The translations under genes were made by a program, and so were the position numbers. This document shows, piece by piece, positions 1 through 7,169 of a stretch of 64,000 bases of DNA. The DNA lies in contig NZ_CDBO01000021.1 in the NCBI RefSeq assembly GCF_000819885.1, positions 1-64,000 of the forward strand, read 5' to 3'. The notes under the pieces are model-generated. The model was given only the letters and a program-made list of their open reading frames with translations. It did not search any database and was not told the DNA's origin. Each line of letters begins with the position of its first letter. Position 1 is the stretch's first letter. This stretch comes from Aeromonas fluvialis (GTDB lineage Bacteria; Pseudomonadota; Gammaproteobacteria; Enterobacterales; Aeromonadaceae).

Positions 1-1
1 T

Positions 2-2338
2 AGACCTTCAGATCCTCAAGTTCCTGATATCCCATTAGTACCTGGTATTCCTGTTGATCCCACTGATCCTCCCGTTGGTGAGTTGTGTGATGATTTTAAT
101 GTTTACCCTGATTGGACGCGTGGTGATCATGCGACGAAGGGTGACATTATGGTGCACAACAATATTGCTTATGAGGCCGTGTATTGGACCCAATCCTTGC
201 CCGGCAGCGATGGTTCATGGGATCACCATACCAATTGTGATGGTACCCCACCTGGCGCAGCGCCGCTTTTGTCACTGCCGAATCCGTTGGATCCGGTGAG
301 ATTGGAAGTGGCTGGATGGCCCAATACTTTGGTTGTTGCCAGTCCTGGCACCTCGGCTCCTAGCACGACAGTCGTTGACACTGTAAGCAGTGGGGAGTTG
401 CACGATATTGAGAAGTTGACCGCTAGCTTTATTACTTTGCTGCAAGCCAGTGAAAAAGTATCGGCTACATCCATCATCATTAAAGGCGATGTACTTGATA
501 AAGCGATCAAAGACAAAGGACAAAGTCTAGGCACGATTGCCGTTAAAGAGGCGCTCACTAAAGCAGTAGTAGAAACGGGAATTCGAGTCGATCTGGATAA
601 AATAAACGCCTTGTCAGATGACGCCAAAGGATGGGCTAATGCGTATAACTTGGTGATCTCGACAGTGGCCTCGCAAGCTACGTTTGGTTGGTCTCTAAGT
701 ATCGGTGACTTTGCCTTTAACAAACATTCTGGTCGTCAATCTGTTTGGGATAAAGCATCTAGCTCAATGGCTGATACGTTAAGCGGGTTTGGTTTATATG
801 ATGCGAAATCCAATTACAAAGCGGATTTTCTGGTTTATACCAAGTCAGACAAAACCCAAGCATTGAATAGCGAGCAATGGCACAACGCTTTGGAACATAT
901 CAAGCAAGTGAGTGACTATGTTCAGGCTCCCGCCATGCTAGCGGATATTCCGACAGAACAAGCTACTATGTACTTTATGGGAAGCACGGCGAGTGAACGT
1001 CAGCTTCGTAAGGCCGCTTATAACAACGTGTTTGCTGTCTTGTTTAAGACCGATAGCGCCGAGTTAACCAGCAAAATTGAAGAGTATCAAAATGCCAAGG
1101 TACCGCTTTATTATGTTGGCGATGAAAATCACGATGGCCCACTCACCGTTATCGATGAGCTGAACCGCCAATTGTTAGCGGCTGAAAATGTGATGGATAA
1201 TGAGGCATTTTTGTATGAAACGCCCCAATCACAATGGGTGCCATCCACCGTTTATAAATGGGCAGATTTCCTTGATGGTTTGAATGCCATGCACAACGTG
1301 GGTGTTGCTGGCAATAAGTTCTGGCTAATTGATGAAAATGCAGATGATGAGACTAACATTAAATATGCAAAAGTCGCCATTGCTGCATTCTTGGCGCAGA
1401 GCATGCAAGAAACTATTCGTTACAATGCCTGTGATGAAAACAACTGGTCTGAAGTAAGATGGGGTGCTCCAGCTGACTATCCGATGTCTGCAAGTTGTGG
1501 TCAACTGGGTCAACGCTATGCTGACTATGGTGTCAATCCCATATCTGGCTTGGATCACGCATACTCTTGTCCACGTGATAATAAGATGGAAGTGAGTGCG
1601 CTGACCCATGCCAAGTGGTACGGCGCCCCCGCCCCGGTCTTTGCTGCGCCAGACGCGGTACTGGAAGAACGTGGATTGCTGAAGAATGGATCCGCTGGTC
1701 GCTGGACGAATGAAGGCCACTGTAACCAAGTTCCAGAGACAATCGACACCTCCAAACAAGTTTGGGAACGTGACGAATGTAAAGTTTACGTAGGCCAAAA
1801 GGCGGGTAAATTTATTTGGGACGGCAGCAGTCAAGAGAGCGTACAAGGTTGCGGCTGGTGGGGACGCGGTGTCATTCAAACGACTGGAAGACAGAATTTC
1901 GGAACCCTCAACCATTATCTGGGCAGATCTCACGTCGATCCGCAAACCATTGGTAAAACCATTGATGGAGTAAGGGTCGAAGCACCGCCTGCTAATCCTC
2001 TGTACGCAGGCTTGGATTTTTGCTCTAACCCGGGACTGATTTGTAGCTCAGAAGAGAACAAAGAAATTAAATGGATTGCAGGCCTCTTCTATTGGGTAAC
2101 ATCTGTGCAGGCTTACCCTGATGAAGGTGGGCAGTACCCAGGTTGGAACTACTTCAACGAACTCAAGAAGTATGTCAATAATGGGATGAAAGGCACTCAG
2201 TTTATTGATGATGTTTCTGGCATCGTTAATAGAGGATGTCCAAACCTGACCTGCGATACGGGAGAGGTTCATAACGTTAAAGAACGTCGTGATAATTTCT
2301 ATAAAGTATTAAGACTGTTAGGTTTGAACCCGCAATAA
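2..2338 (+). CDS. GH19-family chitinase, secreted (5' end outside window)
   Basis: The frame is open from base 2, so the start lies upstream of the window; the TTG at 83 is only an internal codon. The first visible residues are a Pro/Asp-rich linker, followed by a CBM5/12-type chitin-binding module (about residues 28-75 of the visible part; WTRGDHA, YEAVYWT). The C-terminal third is GH19-like: FLAQSMQET holds the likely catalytic Glu, and GWWGRGVIQTTGRQNF matches the conserved GRG-IQ-TGR substrate-binding block. Cys-rich loops suggest export and disulfides. Expected role: endo-hydrolysis of chitin outside the cell. The middle 400 residues are not recognised. A strong terminator follows 22 bases after the stop. 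Confidence 0.88.
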   Translation, partial: RPSDPQVPDIPLVPGIPVDPTDPPVGELCDDFNVYPDWTRGDHATKGDIMVHNNIAYEAVYWTQSLPGSDGSWDHHTNCDGTPPGAAPLLSLPNPLDPVRLEVAGWPNTLVVASPGTSAPSTTVVDTVSSGELHDIEKLTASFITLLQASEKVSATSIIIKGDVLDKAIKDKGQSLGTIAVKEALTKAVVETGIRVDLDKINALSDDAKGWANAYNLVISTVASQATFGWSLSIGDFAFNKHSGRQSVWDKASSSMADTLSGFGLYDAKSNYKADFLVYTKSDKTQALNSEQWHNALEHIKQVSDYVQAPAMLADIPTEQATMYFMGSTASERQLRKAAYNNVFAVLFKTDSAELTSKIEEYQNAKVPLYYVGDENHDGPLTVIDELNRQLLAAENVMDNEAFLYETPQSQWVPSTVYKWADFLDGLNAMHNVGVAGNKFWLIDENADDETNIKYAKVAIAAFLAQSMQETIRYNACDENNWSEVRWGAPADYPMSASCGQLGQRYADYGVNPISGLDHAYSCPRDNKMEVSALTHAKWYGAPAPVFAAPDAVLEERGLLKNGSAGRWTNEGHCNQVPETIDTSKQVWERDECKVYVGQKAGKFIWDGSSQESVQGCGWWGRGVIQTTGRQNFGTLNHYLGRSHVDPQTIGKTIDGVRVEAPPANPLYAGLDFCSNPGLICSSEENKEIKWIAGLFYWVTSVQAYPDEGGQYPGWNYFNELKKYVNNGMKGTQFIDDVSGIVNRGCPNLTCDTGEVHNVKERRDNFYKVLRLLGLNPQ

Positions 2339-2360
2339 CACTGATAGTGATAAATAAAAA

Positions 2361-2397
2361 ATCGCCAGCCATGTGATCATGGCTGGCGATTTTTTTC
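2361..2397 (+). terminator. Rho-independent terminator after the chitinase
   Basis: A perfect 13-bp stem (2361-2373 with 2378-2390) with a 4-base loop is followed by a run of T. It marks the end of the chitinase unit and the left edge of the accessory island. Confidence 0.9.
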
Positions 2398-2420
2398 GTG
2401 ATTACTGATGATGAGCCGTC

Positions 2421-2442
2421 ACCCGACATTCCTTACCTGATT
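2421..2442 (+). repeat. Degenerate copy of the ACCCGACATTCCGCACCTGA repeat
   Basis: The sequence matches the copy at 45931-45960 except for two bases in the middle. The family recurs five times in the window, always beside mobile-element debris. Members are at 2421-2442 and 2591-2610 (plus), 2838-2864 and 3241-3260 (minus), and 45931-45960 (plus). Confidence 0.55.
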
Positions 2443-2464
2443 TAGGAATATAGCTGTCTCTTGA

Positions 2465-2590
2465 TCAGATCTTGATCCCCGAAGCCATCATCGCTTTGGC
2501 GGCAATAAAACCGTCCAGTTTACTTTGCCGTGTTTGCCAGCCTCCCCAGAGTGAGCGCCAGCCTGCAATCCCTGTTCGCTTACTATCCAT
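2465..2590 (-). pseudogene. C-terminal fragment of an IS4-family (IS50-like) transposase
   Basis: The minus strand reads 41 residues to a TGA at 2467-2465, including GWRSLWGGWQTRQSKLDGF and AAKAMMASGIKI. This pattern (KRTG..GW..LW.GW..LQ.K.DGF) is typical of the extreme C-terminus of IS50-like IS4 transposases. The coding similarity stops where a copy of the GGTGCGGAATGACGG repeat begins (2591-2610), so the rest of the transposase has been removed or replaced there. Assignment is from remembered family pattern, not a search. Confidence 0.55.
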
Positions 2591-2610
2591 CCGTCATTCC
2601 GCACCTAATT
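2591..2610 (+). repeat. Copy of the CCGWCATTCCGCACCT repeat at the transposase break
   Basis: The copy abuts the 5' break of the IS4-like transposase fragment. The same core is inverted at 2838-2864 and 3241-3260. Confidence 0.6.
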
Positions 2611-2837
2611 TTTGCATTTTAAATGGTGATGAAGTTCACACAGCCAGGATTGAATTGAGAAAACCAGTGACTTCACTCATGTTGCCACGTAACAATGTTC
2701 TGTTGGGTAGCAGTTCACATCATTTCACGGGGGGCGAAAGAATGAATCTGAGCATTTTAGTTTTTATTCCAACCTCAACTGCCAACACCTCAATGTTGCA
2801 ACTTGCTGTGAACGTGTAGGCATCATCGCCGAAAAAA

Positions 2838-2864
2838 AATCCCCAATCAGGTGCGGAATGTCGG
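2838..2864 (-). repeat. Inverted copy of the ATTCCGCACCTGATTGGGGA repeat
   Basis: These 27 bases are the exact reverse complement of bases inside the copy at 45931-45960, 43 kb away, where it borders a tnpB remnant. Confidence 0.7.
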
Positions 2865-3024
2865 ATCCATTGAAATGATTGGGGAAATGATTGGGACACC
2901 CACCTTTTTCCAGCCAAAAAACCGTACCCCCACCTTTCGAAGCAAGCCTCAAAAAACAAAAAAGAGGAGTGTCCCAGATTATTCTCCCCGTTATTTCCTC
3001 AGTTTTGTGGTCCTATCAGTTTAT

Positions 3025-3184
3025 AGGCTGGCGATGCAGCGATTTGCTCGGAAGGTGGGGGATTAATTTCCTATAAATATCAAAATGAAAGACCTGCCCC
3101 CGTTTTCCTGCAGCGATTTGCTCGGGAGGTGGGGGCTTAATTTTCTGTAAATATCAAAATGAAAGACCTGACCCGTTTTCCTGA
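3025..3184 (+). repeat. Two tandem copies of a ~74-bp repeat (CAGCGATTTGCTCGG...)
   Basis: The repeat core starts at 3037 and 3111, a 74-bp period. Each unit reads CAGCGATTTGCTCGG, AGGTGGGGG, TTAATTT, AAATATCAAAATGA, GACCTG and TTTTCCTG in order. The first copy also has AGGCTGGCGATG in front. A third copy lies at 4453-4540. Confidence 0.8.
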
Positions 3185-3240
3185 CAAAAGAGAGTAATAG
3201 ATCAGAACGGCCGATCGCCGTCAAGCACTGAAAAAACCAA

Positions 3241-3260
3241 AATTAGGTGCGGAATGACGG
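3241..3260 (-). repeat. Inverted copy of the CCGTCATTCCGCACCTAATT repeat
   Basis: It matches the copy at 2591-2610 in inverted orientation, so the two bracket about 650 bases of repeat-filled DNA. It is followed directly by TTCGAAGCAAGCCTCC. Confidence 0.6.
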
Positions 3261-3345
3261 TTCGAAGCAAGCCTCCAAAAACAAAAAGGTGGGTGTCCCA
3301 GATTTTTCAAATTAAAGACGTGAGCCTGTTTTTTATTCAACCCCC

Positions 3346-4044
3346 TCAATAATCATGTAATCCTTTGCGCTGGGCTACGAGTAATTCAGAATTAAGAGTC
3401 TTAACTCTATTAATGTTTGTTTTTAATGAGGGGTCAATAAAATCAATTATAGAGTCTAAGTTGTTTATTATTTTTACTAATTTTTCATTGCTCGTTTTAT
3501 GAACGTCTTCAATATCAGACTTTTTATTCAAAGTCGACATTCCCATCCATTCTTTTTCGAAATAATCAACTATATTCGAAATGCATGTAAAGTGTGAGTC
3601 ACTTTCTTTATATCCATTAAGGATTAATTCATTATTTAGTTTTTTTATTTCAACTTTCATGGCTATCAGTTGACATGAAACTTTATTATCTAATGGAAGG
3701 TTGTTAATGGCTGCGATCAAAAATTGCTCAGTCTTGTTATCACCTGCCAACCCTTTATCCAGTAATATTTGTGCTAACGTAAAAAGCTCAGTGATTATAT
3801 CAACGACAATCTTGCCATTCATATCATGGTAAAATGTTTTGCTATGAGCTATTTTTACAAAAAAATCAAAATGTATTTTAGCTATCGTGAGTGTATGTTT
3901 TAGCTCCCTTATAGGTCTGACTCGTTCTTGATGTAAATTAAATTCTTCTAGTTTAGTATTCATGATATTTAAACCATGGTTCGCCTCTTTTATACCAGCA
4001 GAAAGTATCTTCTTTAGATTGCTTAGGGATTTTAACACTATCAA
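3346..4044 (-). CDS. Hypothetical 232-residue helical protein in the island
   Basis: I do not recognise this gene. It is AT-rich, Lys/Asn/Ile-rich and predicted largely alpha-helical, with no signal peptide or membrane segment visible. Residues near 40-60 (ELKHTLTIAKIHFDFFVKIA) and the C-terminal half (KLVKIINNLDSIIDFIDPSL) look like amphipathic helices. It lies downstream of, and on the same strand as, a small membrane-protein gene and the McrBC-like pair, in a segment bounded by direct copies of the 74-bp repeat (3025-3184 and 4453-4540). Composition differs sharply from the GC-rich backbone, which indicates horizontal acquisition. A role in defence is only a guess from location. Confidence 0.6.
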   Translation of the reverse strand: MIVLKSLSNLKKILSAGIKEANHGLNIMNTKLEEFNLHQERVRPIRELKHTLTIAKIHFDFFVKIAHSKTFYHDMNGKIVVDIITELFTLAQILLDKGLAGDNKTEQFLIAAINNLPLDNKVSCQLIAMKVEIKKLNNELILNGYKESDSHFTCISNIVDYFEKEWMGMSTLNKKSDIEDVHKTSNEKLVKIINNLDSIIDFIDPSLKTNINRVKTLNSELLVAQRKGLHDY

Positions 4045-4234
4045 ATACCACCATGTGTGTTTAAAAAATTACATATCGTTATAGCATAGGTGTTCGCTGT
4101 GATACTTAGTTACAGGGAAGTATCTTAATTTTATAAGTGGTTGTTTTTCAGCTTGTTTTGTGTAAAGCTTGGGTTGTGCAGCAATAATCAAATCTTGCGC
4201 TACTCATTAACGTAAATGACTCAAATTTTCAATT

Positions 4235-4405
4235 TCATGACTTTGGTGCAGTTAGCCACATTGTTATACCTGAAAGTACAAGAACTGGGCCTGCTATATA
4301 AGTGACGTAAACACCAACATAAGATACGGTTGCCCAAATAAGACAATAGATAGCTAGTGTGACAAAAAATGTTATTGAGGATTTGTTATGTAACCATTGT
4401 TTCAT
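4235..4405 (-). CDS. Small two-helix membrane protein (56 residues)
   Basis: An ATG at 4405-4403 opens 56 codons ending in TGA at 4237-4235. The start is preceded by AAAGGA ten bases upstream, a good ribosome site. After a short charged N-terminus (MKQWLHNKSS), residues 11-31 (ITFFVTLAIYCLIWATVSYV) and 32-52 (VYVTYIAGPVLVLSGITMW) form two hydrophobic stretches separated by a glycine turn, so a hairpin in the inner membrane is expected. No family is recognised. It sits between the McrBC-like pair and the 232-residue orphan on the same strand. Small membrane proteins are frequent effectors or immunity partners in defence loci; that is inference only. Confidence 0.6.
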   Translation of the reverse strand: MKQWLHNKSSITFFVTLAIYCLIWATVSYVGVYVTYIAGPVLVLSGITMWLTAPKS

Positions 4406-4452
4406 TTTTTATGTGTCCTTTATTTTTTTGCGTAAAATGTAAGTAATCTTTT

Positions 4453-4540
4453 AGGCTGGCGATGCAGCGATTTGCTCGGAAGGTGGGGGTCTTAATTTCC
4501 TGTAAATATCAAAATGATAGACCTGCCCCGTTTTTCCTGC
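4453..4540 (+). repeat. Third copy of the ~74-bp island repeat
   Basis: It carries the same AGGCTGGCGATG lead and CAGCGATTTGCTCGGAAGG core as 3025-3110. It ends 46 bases beyond the 3' end of the nuclease gene (4587). With 3025-3184 it brackets the orphan and the small membrane gene as direct repeats. Confidence 0.8.
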
Positions 4541-4586
4541 GACCATTTTTAAAGTAATTAGCTATTAAATCAAAGACCAACAGCTC

Positions 4587-7169
4587 CTAGAGTGGGGCCT
4601 CACAACTAGGGCACTTAATATTGATTGGTTGCATTGGCATCGTGGAGTGATAAGTCCAATGTTCGCCGTTTTTTATTAGCCTGTGATTACAGTTGTAGCA
4701 ATGATTGTAGACTATGAAAAGATCGCACTCGGTACATTGATACCACAGCTTACTCTTGTTGCTTTGAGTGTGCTCAACCTTACGTAATGCCGTAGAGCCA
4801 CACCCTATGCAGAAATTGTAATTTCTCACATCGTCGTCAGCGCCTCTATTATCAACTTCGTACTGCAAAAACATACCCATCATTCTCTGCATCTCATCGC
4901 CATGCTGGTGAGAAATTAGAGGGTTCAAACAAATCGCACCAAATTGATGGGGTTGTTCACGCGGATCCCATTCAAAAAGCTTCAATTCTCCAAGATAAGA
5001 CACCTTCCCCCATTCTTGAGGTGATACTGGCCCTTTAGCCTCTGTCACGGCTTGAGTTGTTGGGTGCAAAATAAATACTGCATTCTTACTACCCTCTGAA
5101 TAGTCCTTTCGTAACGCAAGACTTTTAACAACCTCGGTTAGCCCCCCCTGCTGGCGCATAAATCCATCTGAATAAAACTTTGCATCAAGCACCACCTTTT
5201 TTTTAGTTTGACTGCCGTCTTTTGCTTCAAAGGTCATATCCAAAACAAAGTCAGGAAGTTTGCCATTCTCTAAGAGTGGCTCATAAAATAAATTAACATT
5301 TCGCTTTGCATGCAAGTTAGTAAACTGGATTGAGGTATTGCTTGATTTATTTTCTAATATTTTAAGAAGCTTGCGCTTCCATCCTGCTTCAGGTGTGAAT
5401 CTGAATTGATATTGCAGAGCCTTGATTAACTGTAACAAACACCATCGCTCGTATAACAAGGGGATATTGACCAACCCAATTCTATCTATTGTTTCCAACG
5501 ACATAAGTATGTCTTCGTTTGTTAAGCCGACCTGCTCTTTGAGTTTCTTAAAGCCTGTATGAACACCTTGATAATTTGGATTCTGAACAAATGTCATTGA
5601 GTTGGGAAATGTACTTTTGGGTTTTATCCCTAATGCAATTAGCTGTTTGGTGAGCTCCTTGATCTGCTTTTCTTTAGGTTCAAGATGTTTACGAACATAA
5701 AATACATTCTGTTGTTGCTCATTGAAGAACTTCTTACGATTTGCTATGGAAGCTCGCTCCTTATTCTGCTCTTCTAAATCTTGGTTGGTCAGTAGCATTT
5801 TCCAATCACTCTTACCCAATGCTACAGCCATTTTCTCCATATTAAGAAACTTTTCACGTTTACGCTTAAGCCATTGCGGTTCACCAATAATCTCTATTGA
5901 GGAAATGTATTCGATAGAAAGTACGGTACCTTTACCACCAGCAACAAGGCGGTTTCTCATGTAAGCAGTCAGCTTGTAGTCGGTGTAAGCCTGAAAAAGA
6001 GTCTCATATCTACCATCAAGTTCAATGGACGAAAATTTAAAGCCAGGAAGAGGCTGCCATTCTTGAGTCTCTTCTGATTTGCACGAACAAAAATATGAAC
6101 CATATTTACTTTGATTTTCAATTCGCAGATACCAAATATACGCTAAAGAGAGGTCACCGTGGGATGGCGCACCAGAATTAATCTCAAGTAGCTCTTGCCC
6201 CAGCTCTAAATTGATATAATAAAGATTTTGCTCCAACTTGGCTTTCTTGTAGTCTCTAACAACTAAATCACGATTAACCGTCTTATAATCTTTCAAACTG
6301 GCTAGACGCTCATCGAGTTTTCTGAGGTTATTTGCCAATCGTTCGGTTTTACTCTCTGCCACCCTACAAAGCTGTGACACAATCCGATGCGTAGCAAGTA
6401 ATGCATAAAGTAGATAACTATTCTCAGCTACATTAAAATTGGACGTTGTGCCTCGGCTTGTTAGATGTTTGGGGCTACCTTTAGTAGCAATTTCCATAAA
6501 GGTGCGAGGTACTGGTTTTACAGCCATACGAGGTTTGAGAACTTGGATCCCACGCAATTCAGACTTCGGTTTCTTTAGAACATTTCGACCATAACTTAAT
6601 ATCGAATCGACTAAACTAAGTGTAGATTCACCCACACTACCCATCATACCCTGCTTAGCCTCGCCCTGAATATAGCTGCTCTCGTCTAAAACTAACTCCC
6701 ACATATCGGACTTGAAGTCGATCAGATACTTCTCGAGTTGTTCTTTCGAAGAATCCGTTAGTGTAATGTGTAAATCTAGGCGTTGCTTTCCTATCAGAAA
6801 AGAAATAAACCCAGCGGTGCGATGAGTATTTGTCACCCAAGCTTTGATCATGGCGTTCCACTCTCCAGGCTCGATCCACCACTGCTTGCCCGTTTCAGGA
6901 TGAACCACTTTTTTCAACGGAATAGTCGTGCCGTCAGCAGCAAGAATGACTGGAGGGCTTGTTCTTCTACGATCAGTATACGTAATCGCCAACTGAGAGA
7001 AACGGAGTTCATCTACTTTTGGATAGATCGTAGTACATGCTACATATCCACCAGCCGACTCTTCTTCAAGTGGCAACGTATATTGGGACTCTATTAGCTC
7101 AAGCAGTGTCGATTTATCATGCCAGCGAGTCTCAATGTACCTTACTTCAAAACCAGCAGCGATCATCAT
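4587..7169 (-). CDS. McrC-like DUF2357/PD-(D/E)XK nuclease with C-terminal zinc-ribbon tail
   Basis: This 860-residue protein is the probable nuclease of a two-gene McrBC-like module. Residues about 50-330 resemble the DUF2357 region found in long McrC-type proteins. Residues about 330-560 are helical with heptad-like stretches (KEKQIKELTKQLIALG). A PD-(D/E)XK core follows: PDFVLDMTFEAKDG near 635-650 and KKKVVLDAKFYSDGF near 655-670, giving the D...D-A-K catalytic pattern. The last 75 residues hold four CxxC motifs (CIGC, CTEC, CYNC, CPSC), expected to bind two zinc ions. Classical E. coli McrC is about 350 residues and has neither the long middle part nor this tail. The gene starts with ATG overlapping the stop of the AAA+ gene by one base (TAATG), so translation is probably coupled. 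A second ATG follows immediately. Confidence 0.8.
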   Translation of the reverse strand: MMIAAGFEVRYIETRWHDKSTLLELIESQYTLPLEEESAGGYVACTTIYPKVDELRFSQLAITYTDRRRTSPPVILAADGTTIPLKKVVHPETGKQWWIEPGEWNAMIKAWVTNTHRTAGFISFLIGKQRLDLHITLTDSSKEQLEKYLIDFKSDMWELVLDESSYIQGEAKQGMMGSVGESTLSLVDSILSYGRNVLKKPKSELRGIQVLKPRMAVKPVPRTFMEIATKGSPKHLTSRGTTSNFNVAENSYLLYALLATHRIVSQLCRVAESKTERLANNLRKLDERLASLKDYKTVNRDLVVRDYKKAKLEQNLYYINLELGQELLEINSGAPSHGDLSLAYIWYLRIENQSKYGSYFCSCKSEETQEWQPLPGFKFSSIELDGRYETLFQAYTDYKLTAYMRNRLVAGGKGTVLSIEYISSIEIIGEPQWLKRKREKFLNMEKMAVALGKSDWKMLLTNQDLEEQNKERASIANRKKFFNEQQQNVFYVRKHLEPKEKQIKELTKQLIALGIKPKSTFPNSMTFVQNPNYQGVHTGFKKLKEQVGLTNEDILMSLETIDRIGLVNIPLLYERWCLLQLIKALQYQFRFTPEAGWKRKLLKILENKSSNTSIQFTNLHAKRNVNLFYEPLLENGKLPDFVLDMTFEAKDGSQTKKKVVLDAKFYSDGFMRQQGGLTEVVKSLALRKDYSEGSKNAVFILHPTTQAVTEAKGPVSPQEWGKVSYLGELKLFEWDPREQPHQFGAICLNPLISHQHGDEMQRMMGMFLQYEVDNRGADDDVRNYNFCIGCGSTALRKVEHTQSNKSKLWYQCTECDLFIVYNHCYNCNHRLIKNGEHWTYHSTMPMQPINIKCPSCEAPL

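Larger units (their letters stand above)
2891..3306. repeat. Block of inverted and direct repeats containing GGGACACCCACCTTT ends
   Basis: GGGACACCCACCTTTT near 2900 is inverted as AAAGGTGGGTGTCCCAGA near 3287. The string TTCGAAGCAAGCCTC occurs at about 2937 and again at 3261, each time followed by AAAACAAAAA and a GTGTCCCAGAT tail. Such arrangements are common as ends of REP/RAYT- or IS-type elements; no transposase for them is left here. I see no gene between 2591 and 3345. Confidence 0.6.

Noticed and set aside
2472-2819. 115-codon plus-strand frame in the repeat region
   Set aside because: It is antisense to the IS4-like fragment and runs through a repeat copy; composition is not protein-like.
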